DNA of 64,000 nt. Origin: Devosia sediminis (GTDB taxonomy: Bacteria; Pseudomonadota; Alphaproteobacteria; Rhizobiales; Devosiaceae). Positions 42,223 through 50,693 of the stretch are shown here, one piece after another. The stretch spans positions 310,001 to 374,000 of the forward strand of contig NZ_JAEKMH010000001.1 of the NCBI RefSeq assembly GCF_016411825.1, given 5' to 3'. Under the pieces are notes generated by a model. That model was given only the letters and a program-made list of their open reading frames with translations. It was not told the DNA's origin and did no database searches. Positions within the stretch are counted from its first letter, which is position 1. Every line of letters starts with the position of its first letter. Position numbers and translations under genes: made by a program.

Positions 42223-43113
42223 ATGGCAGGCCTGCCTATGGACCAGCGCGAAGGCTGGATCTGGTTTGATGGTGAACTCAAACCCTGGAAGGACGCGAAG
42301 GTGCATGTGCTGACGCACGGCCTGCACTATGCCAGCTCCGTATTCGAGGGCGAGCGCGCTTATGGCGGGGAAATCTTCAAGTCCCGCGAACACACCGAAC
42401 GGCTGATCCGCTCAGCCGCAACGCTGGACATGCCTTTCCCCTACAGCGTCGACGAGATCGAAGCGGCCAAGCAGCTCGTGCTGGAAAAGAACGGCCTTGT
42501 CGACGCCTATGTGCGTCCGGTTGCCTGGCGCGGCTCGGAAGAGCTCAGCGTGCCGGCCCGCAACAACAAGGTGCACGTGGCCATCGCCGCATGGGTTTGG
42601 CCGAGCTACTTCTCGGTCGAGGAAAAGCTCAAGGGCATCCGCCTCGAATGGAGCAAGTGGAAGCGCCCGAGCCCGGAGACGATCCCGTCTTCTGCCAAGG
42701 CGGCAGGCCTCTACATGATCTGCACGCTGAGCAAGGACCACGCCATGGCGAACGGCTTTGCCGATGCGCTGATGCTGGACTACCGCGGCTATGTGGCAGA
42801 AGCGACCGGGGCCAATGTGTTCTTCGTCAAGGGCAAGGACATCACCACGCCGACGCCGGACTGCTTCCTCAACGGCATCACCCGCCAGACGCTGATCGCA
42901 CTGGCCAGGGAGAACGGCTATACGGTCACCGAGCGCCATATCAAGCCCGAGGAACTGGGCCAGTTCGACGAGTGCTTCCTGACCGGTACGGCTGCGGAAG
43001 TGACGCCGGTGTCGCTGATCGGCGAGAACACCTTCACTCCGGGCGAAGCCTGCCGCACGCTGATCGACGCCTATGCCCGCGCCGTGACGCCGAGGAAGGC
43101 TGCTGCCGAGTAA
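42223..43113 (+). CDS. ilvE: branched-chain amino acid aminotransferase
   Basis: The product of 296 residues is a class IV PLP enzyme that interconverts leucine, isoleucine and valine with their keto acids. Motifs: LTHGLHYASSVFEGERAYG at the start of the fold, the PLP lysine in SSAKAAGLYMI, EATGANVFFVKGKDITTP and FLTGTAAEVTPVSLIG at the phosphate cradle. GGAGAGGAA precedes ATG 42223. A strong bidirectional terminator follows. Confidence 0.95.
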   Translation: MAGLPMDQREGWIWFDGELKPWKDAKVHVLTHGLHYASSVFEGERAYGGEIFKSREHTERLIRSAATLDMPFPYSVDEIEAAKQLVLEKNGLVDAYVRPVAWRGSEELSVPARNNKVHVAIAAWVWPSYFSVEEKLKGIRLEWSKWKRPSPETIPSSAKAAGLYMICTLSKDHAMANGFADALMLDYRGYVAEATGANVFFVKGKDITTPTPDCFLNGITRQTLIALARENGYTVTERHIKPEELGQFDECFLTGTAAEVTPVSLIGENTFTPGEACRTLIDAYARAVTPRKAAAE

Positions 43114-43138
43114 GCGAACACAATTGCCGAAATCATGG

Positions 43139-43166
43139 AAAGGCCGGACCCAGTCCGGCCTTTTTC
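43139..43166. terminator. bidirectional terminator between ilvE and the desaturase gene
   Basis: AGGCCGGAC (43141-43149) and GTCCGGCCT (43153-43161) pair perfectly around CCA. The plus strand continues with a T-run to 43165 and the minus strand with TTTCC, so it can end both converging transcripts. Confidence 0.9.
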
Positions 43167-43168
43167 AT

Positions 43169-44104
43169 TCAGTTCGCCGGCACGGACGCGGTACCAAACA
43201 GCGTTTCACGCACCAGCCCGGTGGTGTAGCCGCGGGTGTTATGTGCGCGAGCGGCGTAGAGTGGATTGGCCATCAGAGCGCTGTGCAGTTGCGGCAGGTT
43301 GTAGAAGGGCACGCTGGGATAAAGGTGGTGCTCGAGGTGGTAGTTGACATTGTGCGGTGCGAAGAAGGCACGCTCCCACCAGTATGGCAGAACCGAGCGG
43401 GTGCCACCCAACTCGTGGGAATAGTCCATGGAGCCGAAATGCTCGGCCACGCTGCGGATATGCATGAGCAGGAAGAAGGTCGTGAGATAGGGCACGAACC
43501 AGTAGAGCAGCACATCCATCCAGATGCCGAGGGCCGTGAAGAGCACCGCCACGAGGATGTAGAAGCCCAACCGCGCGAGACGGTAGGCGAGGGGCGGTTT
43601 CTCAGCGGCCTTGAGGCGATGGAGCATGCCGAAAATATCGAGGATCGAGCCCAGGACGATGAAGTAGCTCAAGAGATCCAGCGCGCCTTCCTGCCAGGCC
43701 TTGGGGAAGGTGAATTTGCGATGCCCGAGCTTGAACACCCAGTCGGGGTCCTTGTCGGTATTGGTGTAGCGATGGTGGGCCAGGTGATTGGCGCGATAGC
43801 TGGCGACCGTAGTGAGGATGGGCCAGGCCAGGAACAAGTCGCAGACCCAGTCGCTCAAGGCCTTATTGCCGTTGAGGAAGCGGTAGTGCGCGAAATCATG
43901 CAGCAGCACACCGAAGCCGTGCATGCGGCCGCCGATCACTGCGACGGCGAGCAGATACACGACGGGGTGCTGCGCCCATTGCGAAAGGGTGATCGCGGCG
44001 GCAATCACAGCCCAGTCAAAGCCCAGAGCGACAGCGGTGCGCCAGGGCTGCAGGGTTGACAGGCGTTTGACTGTGGCGGCGTCGACGTAGGGTTCGGACG
44101 ACAA
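43169..44104 (-). CDS. membrane fatty acid desaturase
   Basis: The protein has 311 residues and four or more membrane spans. The three histidine boxes that bind the di-iron centre are seen: HDFAHYRF, HLAHHRYTN and HLEHHLYPS. It introduces a double bond into membrane fatty acyl chains (or a related lipid such as a carotenoid) in the inner membrane. The start TTG 44104 has a perfect AGGAGG seven bases ahead; the ATG 44134 alternative has no such site. Confidence 0.88.
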   Translation of the reverse strand: MSSEPYVDAATVKRLSTLQPWRTAVALGFDWAVIAAAITLSQWAQHPVVYLLAVAVIGGRMHGFGVLLHDFAHYRFLNGNKALSDWVCDLFLAWPILTTVASYRANHLAHHRYTNTDKDPDWVFKLGHRKFTFPKAWQEGALDLLSYFIVLGSILDIFGMLHRLKAAEKPPLAYRLARLGFYILVAVLFTALGIWMDVLLYWFVPYLTTFFLLMHIRSVAEHFGSMDYSHELGGTRSVLPYWWERAFFAPHNVNYHLEHHLYPSVPFYNLPQLHSALMANPLYAARAHNTRGYTTGLVRETLFGTASVPAN

Positions 44105-44184
44105 GATGCCCCTCCTGGTCGTCAAGGTTAACAAGATGTTAACACAGGTCCGTGGCGATGCCGGAGAGGGTTTGTGAAACGCGG

Positions 44185-44631
44185 TTAACGCTGCCAGCGG
44201 GCGCGGGCGTCGTCGTCTTCCGACTTTGCTTCCACCCAGCGCAAGCCGGAGCGGGTTTCCTCTTGTTTCCAGAAGGGCGCGTCGGTCTTGAGGTAGTCCA
44301 TGAGGAACTGCGCACCATCAAAGGCAGCCTGGCGGTGCGCGGCGAGCGTAACGACCATCATGATGGTTTCGCCCGGTACGAGACGACCGTAGCGATGGAT
44401 GATGGCGGCATCGACGAGGTCGAAACGTGCAACGGCTGCAGTGCGGATGGCGGCCAGCTCGTTTTCAGCCAGGGCCGGATAGCACTCAAGAATGAGGGCG
44501 CTGATCGGGTCGTCGGGGCGGGAGCGCACGAGGCCGGTGAAGGTGACCATGGCGCCAGCTTCGGTGGAGGCGGCCTGGAATATATTGGCTTCGGCGCCGG
44601 GGTCGAAAGCATCGGGCGTGACGCGGATCAT
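44185..44631 (-). CDS. moaE: molybdopterin synthase catalytic subunit
   Basis: The product has 148 residues. It carries sulfur from the MoaD thiocarboxylate to precursor Z, making molybdopterin. Family features: GAMVTFTGLVRSRPDD, LILECYPALAENELAAI, DAAIIHRYGRLVPGETIMMV, and the active-site lysine region YLKTDAPFWKQEE near the C-terminus. It starts one base after the moaD stop and acts with it as a heterotetramer. Confidence 0.94.
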   Translation of the reverse strand: MIRVTPDAFDPGAEANIFQAASTEAGAMVTFTGLVRSRPDDPISALILECYPALAENELAAIRTAAVARFDLVDAAIIHRYGRLVPGETIMMVVTLAAHRQAAFDGAQFLMDYLKTDAPFWKQEETRSGLRWVEAKSEDDDARARWQR

Positions 44632-44632
44632 G

Positions 44633-44884
44633 TCAGCCGCCGGTCATGGGCGGCAGGATGGCCACTTCGCTTGCCCCGTCAATGGGCGTGTCCCACGACA
44701 CGATGCGGGCATCGCGCGAGAGCTTGAATATGGCCGGATTGGCCATGGCCAGGTCGAGCGCCTCGTCCCTCGCCCGCAACCAGGCGACCAGATCGGCCAG
44801 GGTGACGACTTCGGGCGGGGGGCTGACTTCGTCGCTGGCGCGGTTGAGCCGCTCGCGCAGCCAGGCGAAGTAGAGGACCTTCAT
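44633..44884 (-). CDS. moaD: molybdopterin synthase sulfur carrier subunit
   Basis: The product of 83 residues has the ubiquitin-like fold and ends in the required Gly-Gly (VAILPPMTGG), which is thiocarboxylated by MoeB. The start MKVLYFAWLRERLNRA is typical. The frame is open to 45055, but that part overlaps pgsA. ATG 44884 overlaps the pgsA stop by four bases, so the pgsA-moaD-moaE operon is translationally coupled. Confidence 0.94.
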   Translation of the reverse strand: MKVLYFAWLRERLNRASDEVSPPPEVVTLADLVAWLRARDEALDLAMANPAIFKLSRDARIVSWDTPIDGASEVAILPPMTGG

Positions 44885-45447
44885 TTGCCTATGCCCGACA
44901 GGTGGGGCCAGGAGGCGCGCAGATATTGCCAGCCGGTCCAGAGCGTAATGATGCCGGCGGCCCATAGCACGATGTCGGAGACCAGCGTCAGGCCGGGAAT
45001 GATCGCTTCGGCCAGCACCAGCGCTAGCGCCACCAATTGGATCGTGGTCTTCCATTTGGCCAGTTGCGTCACCGGGAGGACCACGGTCTTGTTGCCGAGG
45101 AATTCGCGCAGACCGGGGATGAACGTTTCGCGGAAGAGGATGGCGACGGCCGGAATCAGGTCGAGCGCCGAGAGGCTGTGATCCCAGGCGAGAATGGTGA
45201 TGAGGATAATCACCAGGATCTTGTCGGCGATCGGGTCGAGCATGCGGCCGAGATCGGAATATTGGTTCCAGGCGCGAGCAAGGTAGCCGTCGAGATAATC
45301 GCTGACCGCGGCCAGGACGTAGAGCGAAAGCGCCACGGCGCGGAGGATGGGGTCACCGGCGAGAATAAAGGCCGAGATCGGCACGATCGCCAGGATGCGC
45401 GCGATGGTGATGATGTTGGGGACGAGGGTCAGCGGGTTCCGGGTCAT
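44881..45447 (-). CDS. pgsA: CDP-diacylglycerol-glycerol-3-phosphate 3-phosphatidyltransferase
   Basis: The enzyme of 188 residues has about five membrane spans. It makes phosphatidylglycerol phosphate, the precursor of phosphatidylglycerol, in the inner membrane. The CDP-alcohol phosphotransferase signature is complete: DYLDGYLARAWNQYSDLGRM followed by LDPIADK. It starts NPLTLVPNIITIARI. In many Rhizobiales pgsA follows uvrC; here uvrC is about 6 kb away. Confidence 0.95.
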   Translation of the reverse strand: MTRNPLTLVPNIITIARILAIVPISAFILAGDPILRAVALSLYVLAAVSDYLDGYLARAWNQYSDLGRMLDPIADKILVIILITILAWDHSLSALDLIPAVAILFRETFIPGLREFLGNKTVVLPVTQLAKWKTTIQLVALALVLAEAIIPGLTLVSDIVLWAAGIITLWTGWQYLRASWPHLSGIGK

Positions 45448-45498
45448 GGGTGGACAGAACAGGATGGTGGGCAGGGGGTCAAGGGTTGACGCAGAGGT

Positions 45499-45545
45499 AC
45501 CCCCACCTGGCCTCCCCCTGTTCAGGGGAGGTTGGGTGGGGGGGT
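45499..45545. repeat. large GC-rich palindrome between aroG and pgsA
   Basis: CCTCCCC (45511-45517) and GGGGAGG (45525-45531) form the centre, and flanking ACCCCCACC and GGTTGGGTGGGG extend the pairing. It is of the short intergenic palindrome type common in alphaproteobacteria and may end the aroG transcript. Confidence 0.55.
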
Positions 45546-45546
45546 G

Positions 45547-46620
45547 CTACGCCACGGCCTGATTGTTCACCGCGCGGCGCTGCTTGACCGATGTGGCCAG
45601 ATCGCGCAGTGCCGCAACCGTCGTGTCCCAGTCGATGCAGCCATCGGTGATCGACTGGCCATAGGTGAGTTCCTTGCCCTCGACCAGGTCCTGGCGACCG
45701 GCGACGAGGTTGGATTCGACCATGACGCCGATGATGCGTTTGTCGCCGGCCGCGAGCTGGCTGCCGATGTCGGCCAGGACCAGCGGCTGGTTCTCAGGGT
45801 TCTTGGACGAATTGGCGTGGCTGGCGTCGATCATGATTGCCGGATTGAGGCCGGCCTTGAGCGCGGCCTTGGCGGCGGCATCGACCGAGGCGGCGTCAAA
45901 GTTCGCGGTTTTTCCGCCTCGCAGGATGATGTGGCAATCGTCGTTGCCTGACGTGGCGGCAATCCCGGAGCGTCCATCCTTGGTAACGGCCATGAAGTGG
46001 TGCGGCTGGGACGCTGACAGGACGGCGTCCAGAGCGATCTTTACATTGCCGTCGGTCCCGTTCTTGAAGCCGACCGGGCAGGAAAGGCCCGAGGCCAGCT
46101 CGCGGTGGATCTGGCTCTCGGTGGTGCGGGCGCCGATGGCAGCCCAGGCGACGAGGTCTGCCAGGTATTGCGGGGTGGTCATGTCGAGGAATTCGCAGGC
46201 GGCGGGCAGGCCGAGATTGGCGATGTCCAGCAGGAGGGTGCGCGCGGTGTGCAGGCCCTGCGTGATGTTGAAGCTGCCGTCCAGATCGGGATCGTTGATG
46301 AGCCCCTTCCAGCCGACCGTCGTGCGCGGCTTTTCGAAGTAGACGCGCATGATGATCTCGAGCTCGCCGCGCAGCTCTTTGCGCAAGGCGACGAGGCGGC
46401 GGGCATAGTCCATGGCGGCTGCGGGATCGTGGATGGAGCAGGGGCCGACGATGACGGCGAGACGGTCATCCTGACCGACCAGAATATTGTGGAAGTCATG
46501 CCGGGAGGCGATGACGGCACGGGTCGCCGCATCGGTGCGCGGATGAGTGCGCATCACTTCGATGGGCGTCGGCAGCGGCTGAATTTCGGTGATGCGAAGG
46601 TCGTCGGTCGATTTAAGCAC
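45547..46620 (-). CDS. aroG: DAHP synthase (3-deoxy-7-phosphoheptulonate synthase), class I
   Basis: The enzyme of 357 residues joins phosphoenolpyruvate and erythrose 4-phosphate, the first step of aromatic amino acid synthesis. Motifs: AVIVGPCSIHDPAAAMDYAR, YFEKPRTTVGWKGLINDPDL, GARTTESQIHRELASGLSCP and ILRGGKTANFD. The start GTG 46620 has GAGGA eight bases ahead. Upstream lie a leader peptide gene rich in aromatic codons and a terminator. The gene name follows the family; which amino acid inhibits the enzyme cannot be read here. Confidence 0.94.
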   Translation of the reverse strand: MLKSTDDLRITEIQPLPTPIEVMRTHPRTDAATRAVIASRHDFHNILVGQDDRLAVIVGPCSIHDPAAAMDYARRLVALRKELRGELEIIMRVYFEKPRTTVGWKGLINDPDLDGSFNITQGLHTARTLLLDIANLGLPAACEFLDMTTPQYLADLVAWAAIGARTTESQIHRELASGLSCPVGFKNGTDGNVKIALDAVLSASQPHHFMAVTKDGRSGIAATSGNDDCHIILRGGKTANFDAASVDAAAKAALKAGLNPAIMIDASHANSSKNPENQPLVLADIGSQLAAGDKRIIGVMVESNLVAGRQDLVEGKELTYGQSITDGCIDWDTTVAALRDLATSVKQRRAVNNQAVA

Positions 46621-46656
46621 TTGGTGGTCCTCGGAGTTGTAGTGCGAGGGGCCAAC

Positions 46657-46685
46657 AAAAAAGCCGCCTCGGAAGTCGGGCGGCT
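46657..46685 (-). terminator. attenuator terminator before aroG
   Basis: On the minus strand AGCCGCC and GGCGGCT form a seven-base-pair stem followed by TTTTTTG, 37 bases before the aroG start. It comes about 35 bases after the stop of the aromatic leader peptide, the standard distance for amino acid attenuation. Confidence 0.85.
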
Positions 46686-46719
46686 GGCTTGCGATTTGGT
46701 GGTGTCTTTTGGGGTCAGA

Positions 46720-46791
46720 TCACACGCGCGCAATAGCCTCCGCCGGGAGCGGATAGCTAAAATACCAATAAAAGGTGGCGGCGTTGATCAT
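46720..46791 (-). CDS. aromatic leader peptide controlling aroG
   Basis: A 23-residue open frame, MINAATFYWYFSYPLPAEAI plus ARV, precedes the attenuator. Six of the seven codons at positions 7-13 (FYWYFSY) encode Phe, Tyr or Trp, far above chance. When charged aromatic tRNAs are scarce, ribosomes should stall there and let an antiterminator form, so aroG is transcribed; when they are plentiful the terminator forms. All three aromatic residues are present, so the leader would sense the general aromatic pool. The ribosome site is weak. Confidence 0.85.
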   Translation of the reverse strand: MINAATFYWYFSYPLPAEAIARV

Positions 46792-46864
46792 GGCTGGGAA
46801 GCTAGCCGAGGAAATCGGGACTGTCGAGTCCCGACTTTGGTAGGGCTCGGCACGCGACCTCGGT

Positions 46865-46889
46865 TGCCCCCGGGTCAAGCCCGGGGGCA
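46865..46889. repeat. REP-like palindrome
   Basis: TGCCCCCGGG and CCCGGGGGCA pair around TCAAG. It is similar in design to the CCCGGG-TTGA-type palindromes at 60540-60570 and 62150-62170, a dispersed intergenic family in this genome. Confidence 0.7.
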
Positions 46890-46904
46890 GAGTCGTGCCT
46901 GTTG

Positions 46905-47408
46905 CTAGAGCCGGGCCTTGCCGGTGTCGCCCATGTCGGTCTTGGCGCCGGTAACTGCGGCGACAAGCATCTTGGCGCCGGTGACGATCATGTTGGGGCT
47001 GTCCCAGACTTCACCGTCCTCGGGCACGACGCGGAGTAGCCGGATCTGCGGATCGTTGGCGTCGTCCCACCAGGCCTTGTCGAAATCGCTCCAGAGGTCT
47101 GCAATCTTGGCGCGGTCGTTGGACACTTCGGCTTCGCCTGCGATGACCACATATTTATGACCGCCATTGTCTGCCCAGGCGAGCGACACATGCGGATAGT
47201 TGTCGATTTCCGTAAGCTTGTGGCCTTCGAGATCGGTGAGGAAGTAGATGGCATGCTCCTCGCGCCGGACGCGGGCCGACATCGGCCGGCTGCGCTGCTG
47301 CTCGCCGTCCCAGGTGGTCAGCATGCAGATGTCGATCTTTTTGGCCAGATCCCAGATGCGGTCGATGGCTTCCTCCGTGGAGAGGATATTGTTGTTCTGT
47401 TCGGTCAT
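46905..47408 (-). CDS. pyridoxamine 5'-phosphate oxidase-family protein (general stress protein 26-like)
   Basis: The 167-residue protein has the split-barrel flavin-binding fold pattern: RIWDLAKKIDICMLTTWDGE, RREEHAIYFLTDLEGHKLTE and HKYVVIAGEAEVSNDRAKIA, with DKAWWDDANDPQIRLL near the end as in the general stress protein 26 group. These bind FMN or F420-like cofactors; the substrate is unknown. It stands alone between the aroG leader region and the ABC transporter genes. Confidence 0.82.
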   Translation of the reverse strand: MTEQNNNILSTEEAIDRIWDLAKKIDICMLTTWDGEQQRSRPMSARVRREEHAIYFLTDLEGHKLTEIDNYPHVSLAWADNGGHKYVVIAGEAEVSNDRAKIADLWSDFDKAWWDDANDPQIRLLRVVPEDGEVWDSPNMIVTGAKMLVAAVTGAKTDMGDTGKARL

Positions 47409-47502
47409 GGGCTTTTCTCCGAATGGACTGACAACCGAACGGATGGCGGCTCGGAGAGTTGCTGCGCCGCGGCCTGGTGTCGATCACTTCTCGGAAAAGG
47501 CG

Positions 47503-48303
47503 TCAGCCGCCTGCACCCTGATAGTTGCGCAGGCAGTAATGCCAGTGGGCCATGGCGATGAGCACCCAGAGCGGGCCGATGGCGAGGGCGGCCAAGGGTG
47601 CGGCGGAGCCGAGCAGGGCCACGGGCTTGCCCAAGGCCACCGCGACGGGAACATAGGCGAGGAAGCCGAGTGGGACGAAGGTCAGCATGAGGATCTGCAG
47701 CGGGAAGGGGAAAATCTGCAGGGGATAGCGGGCCAGCTCCCAGAAGCCGAAGAATATCGAATAGAGGTGGCTCGACTTGACCCAGACCAGGGCCGTGGCG
47801 CCGATCATGGTCATGGTGGCGCAGACCATGGCCGCCGAACTGACCAGGGTGGCGAGGAAGAACAGCACGGTGAGCGGCGTCCAGTCGGCCCCGACCTGGG
47901 GCAGCGACCATGCCATGAGGCCGAGGGCGAGCAGAACGTGGCCGGCATAGCCGATATTGATGCCGGAGAAGACCAGATAGGTCCAGGCGCCGATAGGCTT
48001 GACCAGCACGGCATCGAAGGTGCCGAGGCGGACTTTTTCCTCGATGTCGCGAAACTGCGTGAAGCTGAACGATGCTCCGAGCGAATAGGCGAGGAGATGA
48101 AAGGACAGCAACAGGGCCATTTCTGGCCATATCCAGCCGCCCAGATTGCCGAAGCGGGTGACGATCAGGGCGATGGCTGTGTATATCCCGCCATAGGCGA
48201 CGATCTGGGACAGCCATCCGAGCATGGTGGCGCCGGGGTATTCGAAGCGGGTGCGCACATACATGCGGACCAGATGCGGGATGACGACGAGGGGGCGCTG
48301 CAT
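47503..48303 (-). CDS. ABC-2 type transporter permease, second subunit
   Basis: The product of 266 residues has about six membrane spans and starts MQRPLVVIPHLVRMYVRTRF. The family pattern of COG3694-like permeases is visible: GGWIWPEMALLLSFHLLAYS, FRDIEEKVRLGTFDAVLVKP, and AALAIGPLWVLIAMAHW near the end. It starts two bases after the stop of the first permease gene. With it and the ATPase it should form an exporter in the inner membrane, substrate unknown. Confidence 0.85.
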   Translation of the reverse strand: MQRPLVVIPHLVRMYVRTRFEYPGATMLGWLSQIVAYGGIYTAIALIVTRFGNLGGWIWPEMALLLSFHLLAYSLGASFSFTQFRDIEEKVRLGTFDAVLVKPIGAWTYLVFSGINIGYAGHVLLALGLMAWSLPQVGADWTPLTVLFFLATLVSSAAMVCATMTMIGATALVWVKSSHLYSIFFGFWELARYPLQIFPFPLQILMLTFVPLGFLAYVPVAVALGKPVALLGSAAPLAALAIGPLWVLIAMAHWHYCLRNYQGAGG

Positions 48304-48305
48304 GA

Positions 48306-49103
48306 TCAGCCTCCCTGCACGATGATGCGGTGGCGGGCGCGCGACCAGAGCCATGCGACAGCCGCAGCGAGAAGAGCAAGCCAGCCGAGACCCATGCCCA
48401 GATGCAGCCAGGTCGAAGTGGGGTCCAGCTTACCGAGATAGACCGCCGCCGGATAGTAGTGGACCCAGGCAAAGGGCAGATAGCTGAAGAGAGTGGCCAG
48501 CGCCGGGGGCAGGAACCACATGGGCACGACAGCGCCTGAGAACAGCAGCATGATGCCCATCAGGAACCATTCCAGCGAGAAGGCGGTGAGCAGCCAGAAG
48601 GCAAGCAGGCCGCATAGCGTCGCGATGCAGAACATGACGAGCCACGACAGCAGCCAGAACACCGGAAACAGGGCGGCGTGAAAAAGACTGGCCGGGGGCA
48701 TCAGCCCGGCCGTGAAACCGACGATCAGCACGACTGGAATGGTCACCGTGACAAAGCTGAAGGCGTAGTGGCCGACATGGCTGGCGAGGATGGCAAAGGG
48801 GTAGTGCAGGGGCTTGAGAAGATAGACGGCGACGTCGCCGGTGCGGACGGCGTCGCCAACCTCATGGAGCAGACGGGCATGGTCCCAGCGCAGCACCGTG
48901 CCCACCAGCACGGCATAGGTCACCATTTCCGGCAGCGTGACGCCGTCGACCACGGTCATGCCGGCATAGGCGGCGGACCAGATGGCAATGCGGGCAAAGA
49001 CGTTCACTAGATCGCCGAAGGCATTGGCCCAGACCTGATTGCGATAGGCGAGGCGGGACTGGAAGGCGGAATGGGTGAAGGCGGGGTAGGCGCTCAGTTT
49101 CAT
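48306..49103 (-). CDS. ABC-2 type transporter permease, first subunit
   Basis: The product has 265 residues and six spans; it begins MKLSAYPAFTHSAFQSRLAY. The shared family motif EVGDAVRTGDVAVYLLKPLH corresponds to the loop of the second permease, so the two form a heterodimer (COG4587/COG3694 pair). ATG 49103 overlaps the ATPase stop by four bases, so the three genes are translated together. Confidence 0.86.
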   Translation of the reverse strand: MKLSAYPAFTHSAFQSRLAYRNQVWANAFGDLVNVFARIAIWSAAYAGMTVVDGVTLPEMVTYAVLVGTVLRWDHARLLHEVGDAVRTGDVAVYLLKPLHYPFAILASHVGHYAFSFVTVTIPVVLIVGFTAGLMPPASLFHAALFPVFWLLSWLVMFCIATLCGLLAFWLLTAFSLEWFLMGIMLLFSGAVVPMWFLPPALATLFSYLPFAWVHYYPAAVYLGKLDPTSTWLHLGMGLGWLALLAAAVAWLWSRARHRIIVQGG

Positions 49104-50104
49104 GGCGCTGACCCGGCGAGCTTGGGCTTGTTGAGGTAGAAGGTGCGGATCACCTCCTCGATGTCGGGCTCTTCGAGCTTGATGTCCTTGAGGCCATGGG
49201 CGGGGCCGACCTCGTTGAGCACGTCGATGAGGGAGACGGCTTCGTTCTCGAGCAGATAGTGCTTGGCCGCGCCTTCGTCGGCAGCGAGCGTCGCCGTCTT
49301 GAGGGTCAGCGGGCCCGGATCGGTGGCGAATTCGAGCGTCAGCCGGCGGCGCGACCCAAGAGTGGCGCGCAGGTGCCTCAGTTCTCCGTCAAACAGCAGC
49401 TTGCCGTCATCGACCATGATGAGGCGCGGACAAATCTGCTCGATATCGACGAGATCGTGGGTGGTGAGGATGATGGTGGTGCCGCGCTCGCGGTTGATTT
49501 CGGCGAGGAATCTGCGCACCGCATCCTTGGCGACGACATCGAGGCCGATCGTGGGTTCGTCGAGGAACAGGATCTTCGGATCATGCAGCAGCGCCATGGC
49601 GATCTCGGCGCGCATGCGCTGGCCGAGCGAGAGCTGACGGACGGGCCGGCCGATATAGGAGCCCATATCCAGCATTTGCGTAAGATAGGCGAGGTTGTCC
49701 GCGAAGCGGCTATCGGGAATATCGTAGATGTGGCGGTTGAGCTCGAAACTGTCGCGCACCGGCAGATCCCACCAGAGCTGGCTGCGCTGGCCGAAGACAA
49801 CGCCGATGTCGCGGGCATTGAGGATTCGGTTCGAATGCGGTTCTCGCCCAAGCACCGACAGCGTCCCGGCGCTGGGCGTCAGGATGCCCGTCATCATCTT
49901 GATCATGGTCGACTTGCCGGCGCCGTTGGGACCTAGATAGCCGACCGCTTCACCGGGCTCGATGGAAAAGGCGATGCCTTCGACGGCGCGGATTTCGGTG
50001 TAGTCACGCGACACGAGACCGCGAAGGGCGCCGCCGAAACCGGCCTGACGCTTGAGCTGGCGAAAGGTCTTGCCCACGCCAACTGCGGAAATAATCGGTG
50101 CCAT
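49100..50104 (-). CDS. ABC transporter ATP-binding protein (COG4586-like)
   Basis: The product has 334 residues. Walker A is GPNGAGKSTMIK, the signature is LSLGQRMRAEIAMAL, Walker B is ILFLDEPTIGLD, and the switch His is in TTIILTTHDLVD. A C-terminal domain of about 100 residues follows, as in exporters of the COG4586 group. It powers the two permeases encoded immediately downstream. The substrate is not visible; relatives are linked to drug or viologen export. Confidence 0.92.
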   Translation of the reverse strand: MAPIISAVGVGKTFRQLKRQAGFGGALRGLVSRDYTEIRAVEGIAFSIEPGEAVGYLGPNGAGKSTMIKMMTGILTPSAGTLSVLGREPHSNRILNARDIGVVFGQRSQLWWDLPVRDSFELNRHIYDIPDSRFADNLAYLTQMLDMGSYIGRPVRQLSLGQRMRAEIAMALLHDPKILFLDEPTIGLDVVAKDAVRRFLAEINRERGTTIILTTHDLVDIEQICPRLIMVDDGKLLFDGELRHLRATLGSRRRLTLEFATDPGPLTLKTATLAADEGAAKHYLLENEAVSLIDVLNEVGPAHGLKDIKLEEPDIEEVIRTFYLNKPKLAGSAP

Positions 50105-50161
50105 CAGAATTCTCCCCGGCGAGAAGCTAGCCGATTCTTGCCGGGGTGAAAGGGATTTGCC

Positions 50162-50515
50162 TCAGCCGGCCATGCTGAACTGCTGGAGCTGGAGCACGGT
50201 GACCTCCCCGTCCCATTCAGGCCAGTGCTGGCGATGCAGTTCGACAAAGCGCGTGGTCCAGGCCACCACCTCGGCGTCGGTCTCGAGTTCGTAGATGGCG
50301 TAGCCGCCGACCATTTCCTTGGCCTCGGCGAAGGGGCCGTCGGTGATCATCTGACCCTTGCGGGTGGTGACAGTGCCGGCCAGGGCCATGCCGCCGGTCT
50401 CGGTCATCCTGGCGCCGGCTTCCATGCCGAGTTGAACGATGGCCGCCATGAGCGCCGCTGGCGGCTGGCTGGCGACCTCAGGATTGAGCGTCTTGACCAT
50501 GGTAAGGAATTTCAT
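50162..50515 (-). CDS. YCII/DGPF-domain protein, stand-alone
   Basis: The product of 117 residues begins MKFLTMVKTLNPEVASQPPA and contains ITDGPFAEAKEMVGGYAIYE, the DGPF motif of the family, and TRFVELHRQHWPEWDGEVTV. ATG 50515 is supported by GGAGCCCAAG; the longer frame to 50602 adds no family sequence. Unlike the copy at 27447 it has no sigma factor beside it. The reaction is unknown. Confidence 0.82.
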   Translation of the reverse strand: MKFLTMVKTLNPEVASQPPAALMAAIVQLGMEAGARMTETGGMALAGTVTTRKGQMITDGPFAEAKEMVGGYAIYELETDAEVVAWTTRFVELHRQHWPEWDGEVTVLQLQQFSMAG

Positions 50516-50597
50516 TCTTGGGCTCCCTAAGTGGTGTGTCGAGGCGACGGATGAGGGCGGGAATTTCGACAGTTTTGTTTTTGTCCAAACACCGGCT

Positions 50598-50664
50598 GTC
50601 ATCCCGGCGAAGGCTGGGATCCATCTTGAGATCTCAGGATGGGCCCCGGCTTCGCCGGGGTGAC
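50598..50664. repeat. REP-like composite palindrome
   Basis: GTCATCCCGGCGAAGGC at the left and GCCCCGGCTTCGCCGGGG with TGAC at the right are near inverted repeats around the perfect palindrome TGAGATCTCA (50627-50636). Its right half is nearly identical to the one at 60540-60610. Confidence 0.75.
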
Positions 50665-50693
50665 AATCGTGGTCGGTCGCAGGTGGAGTGAAA

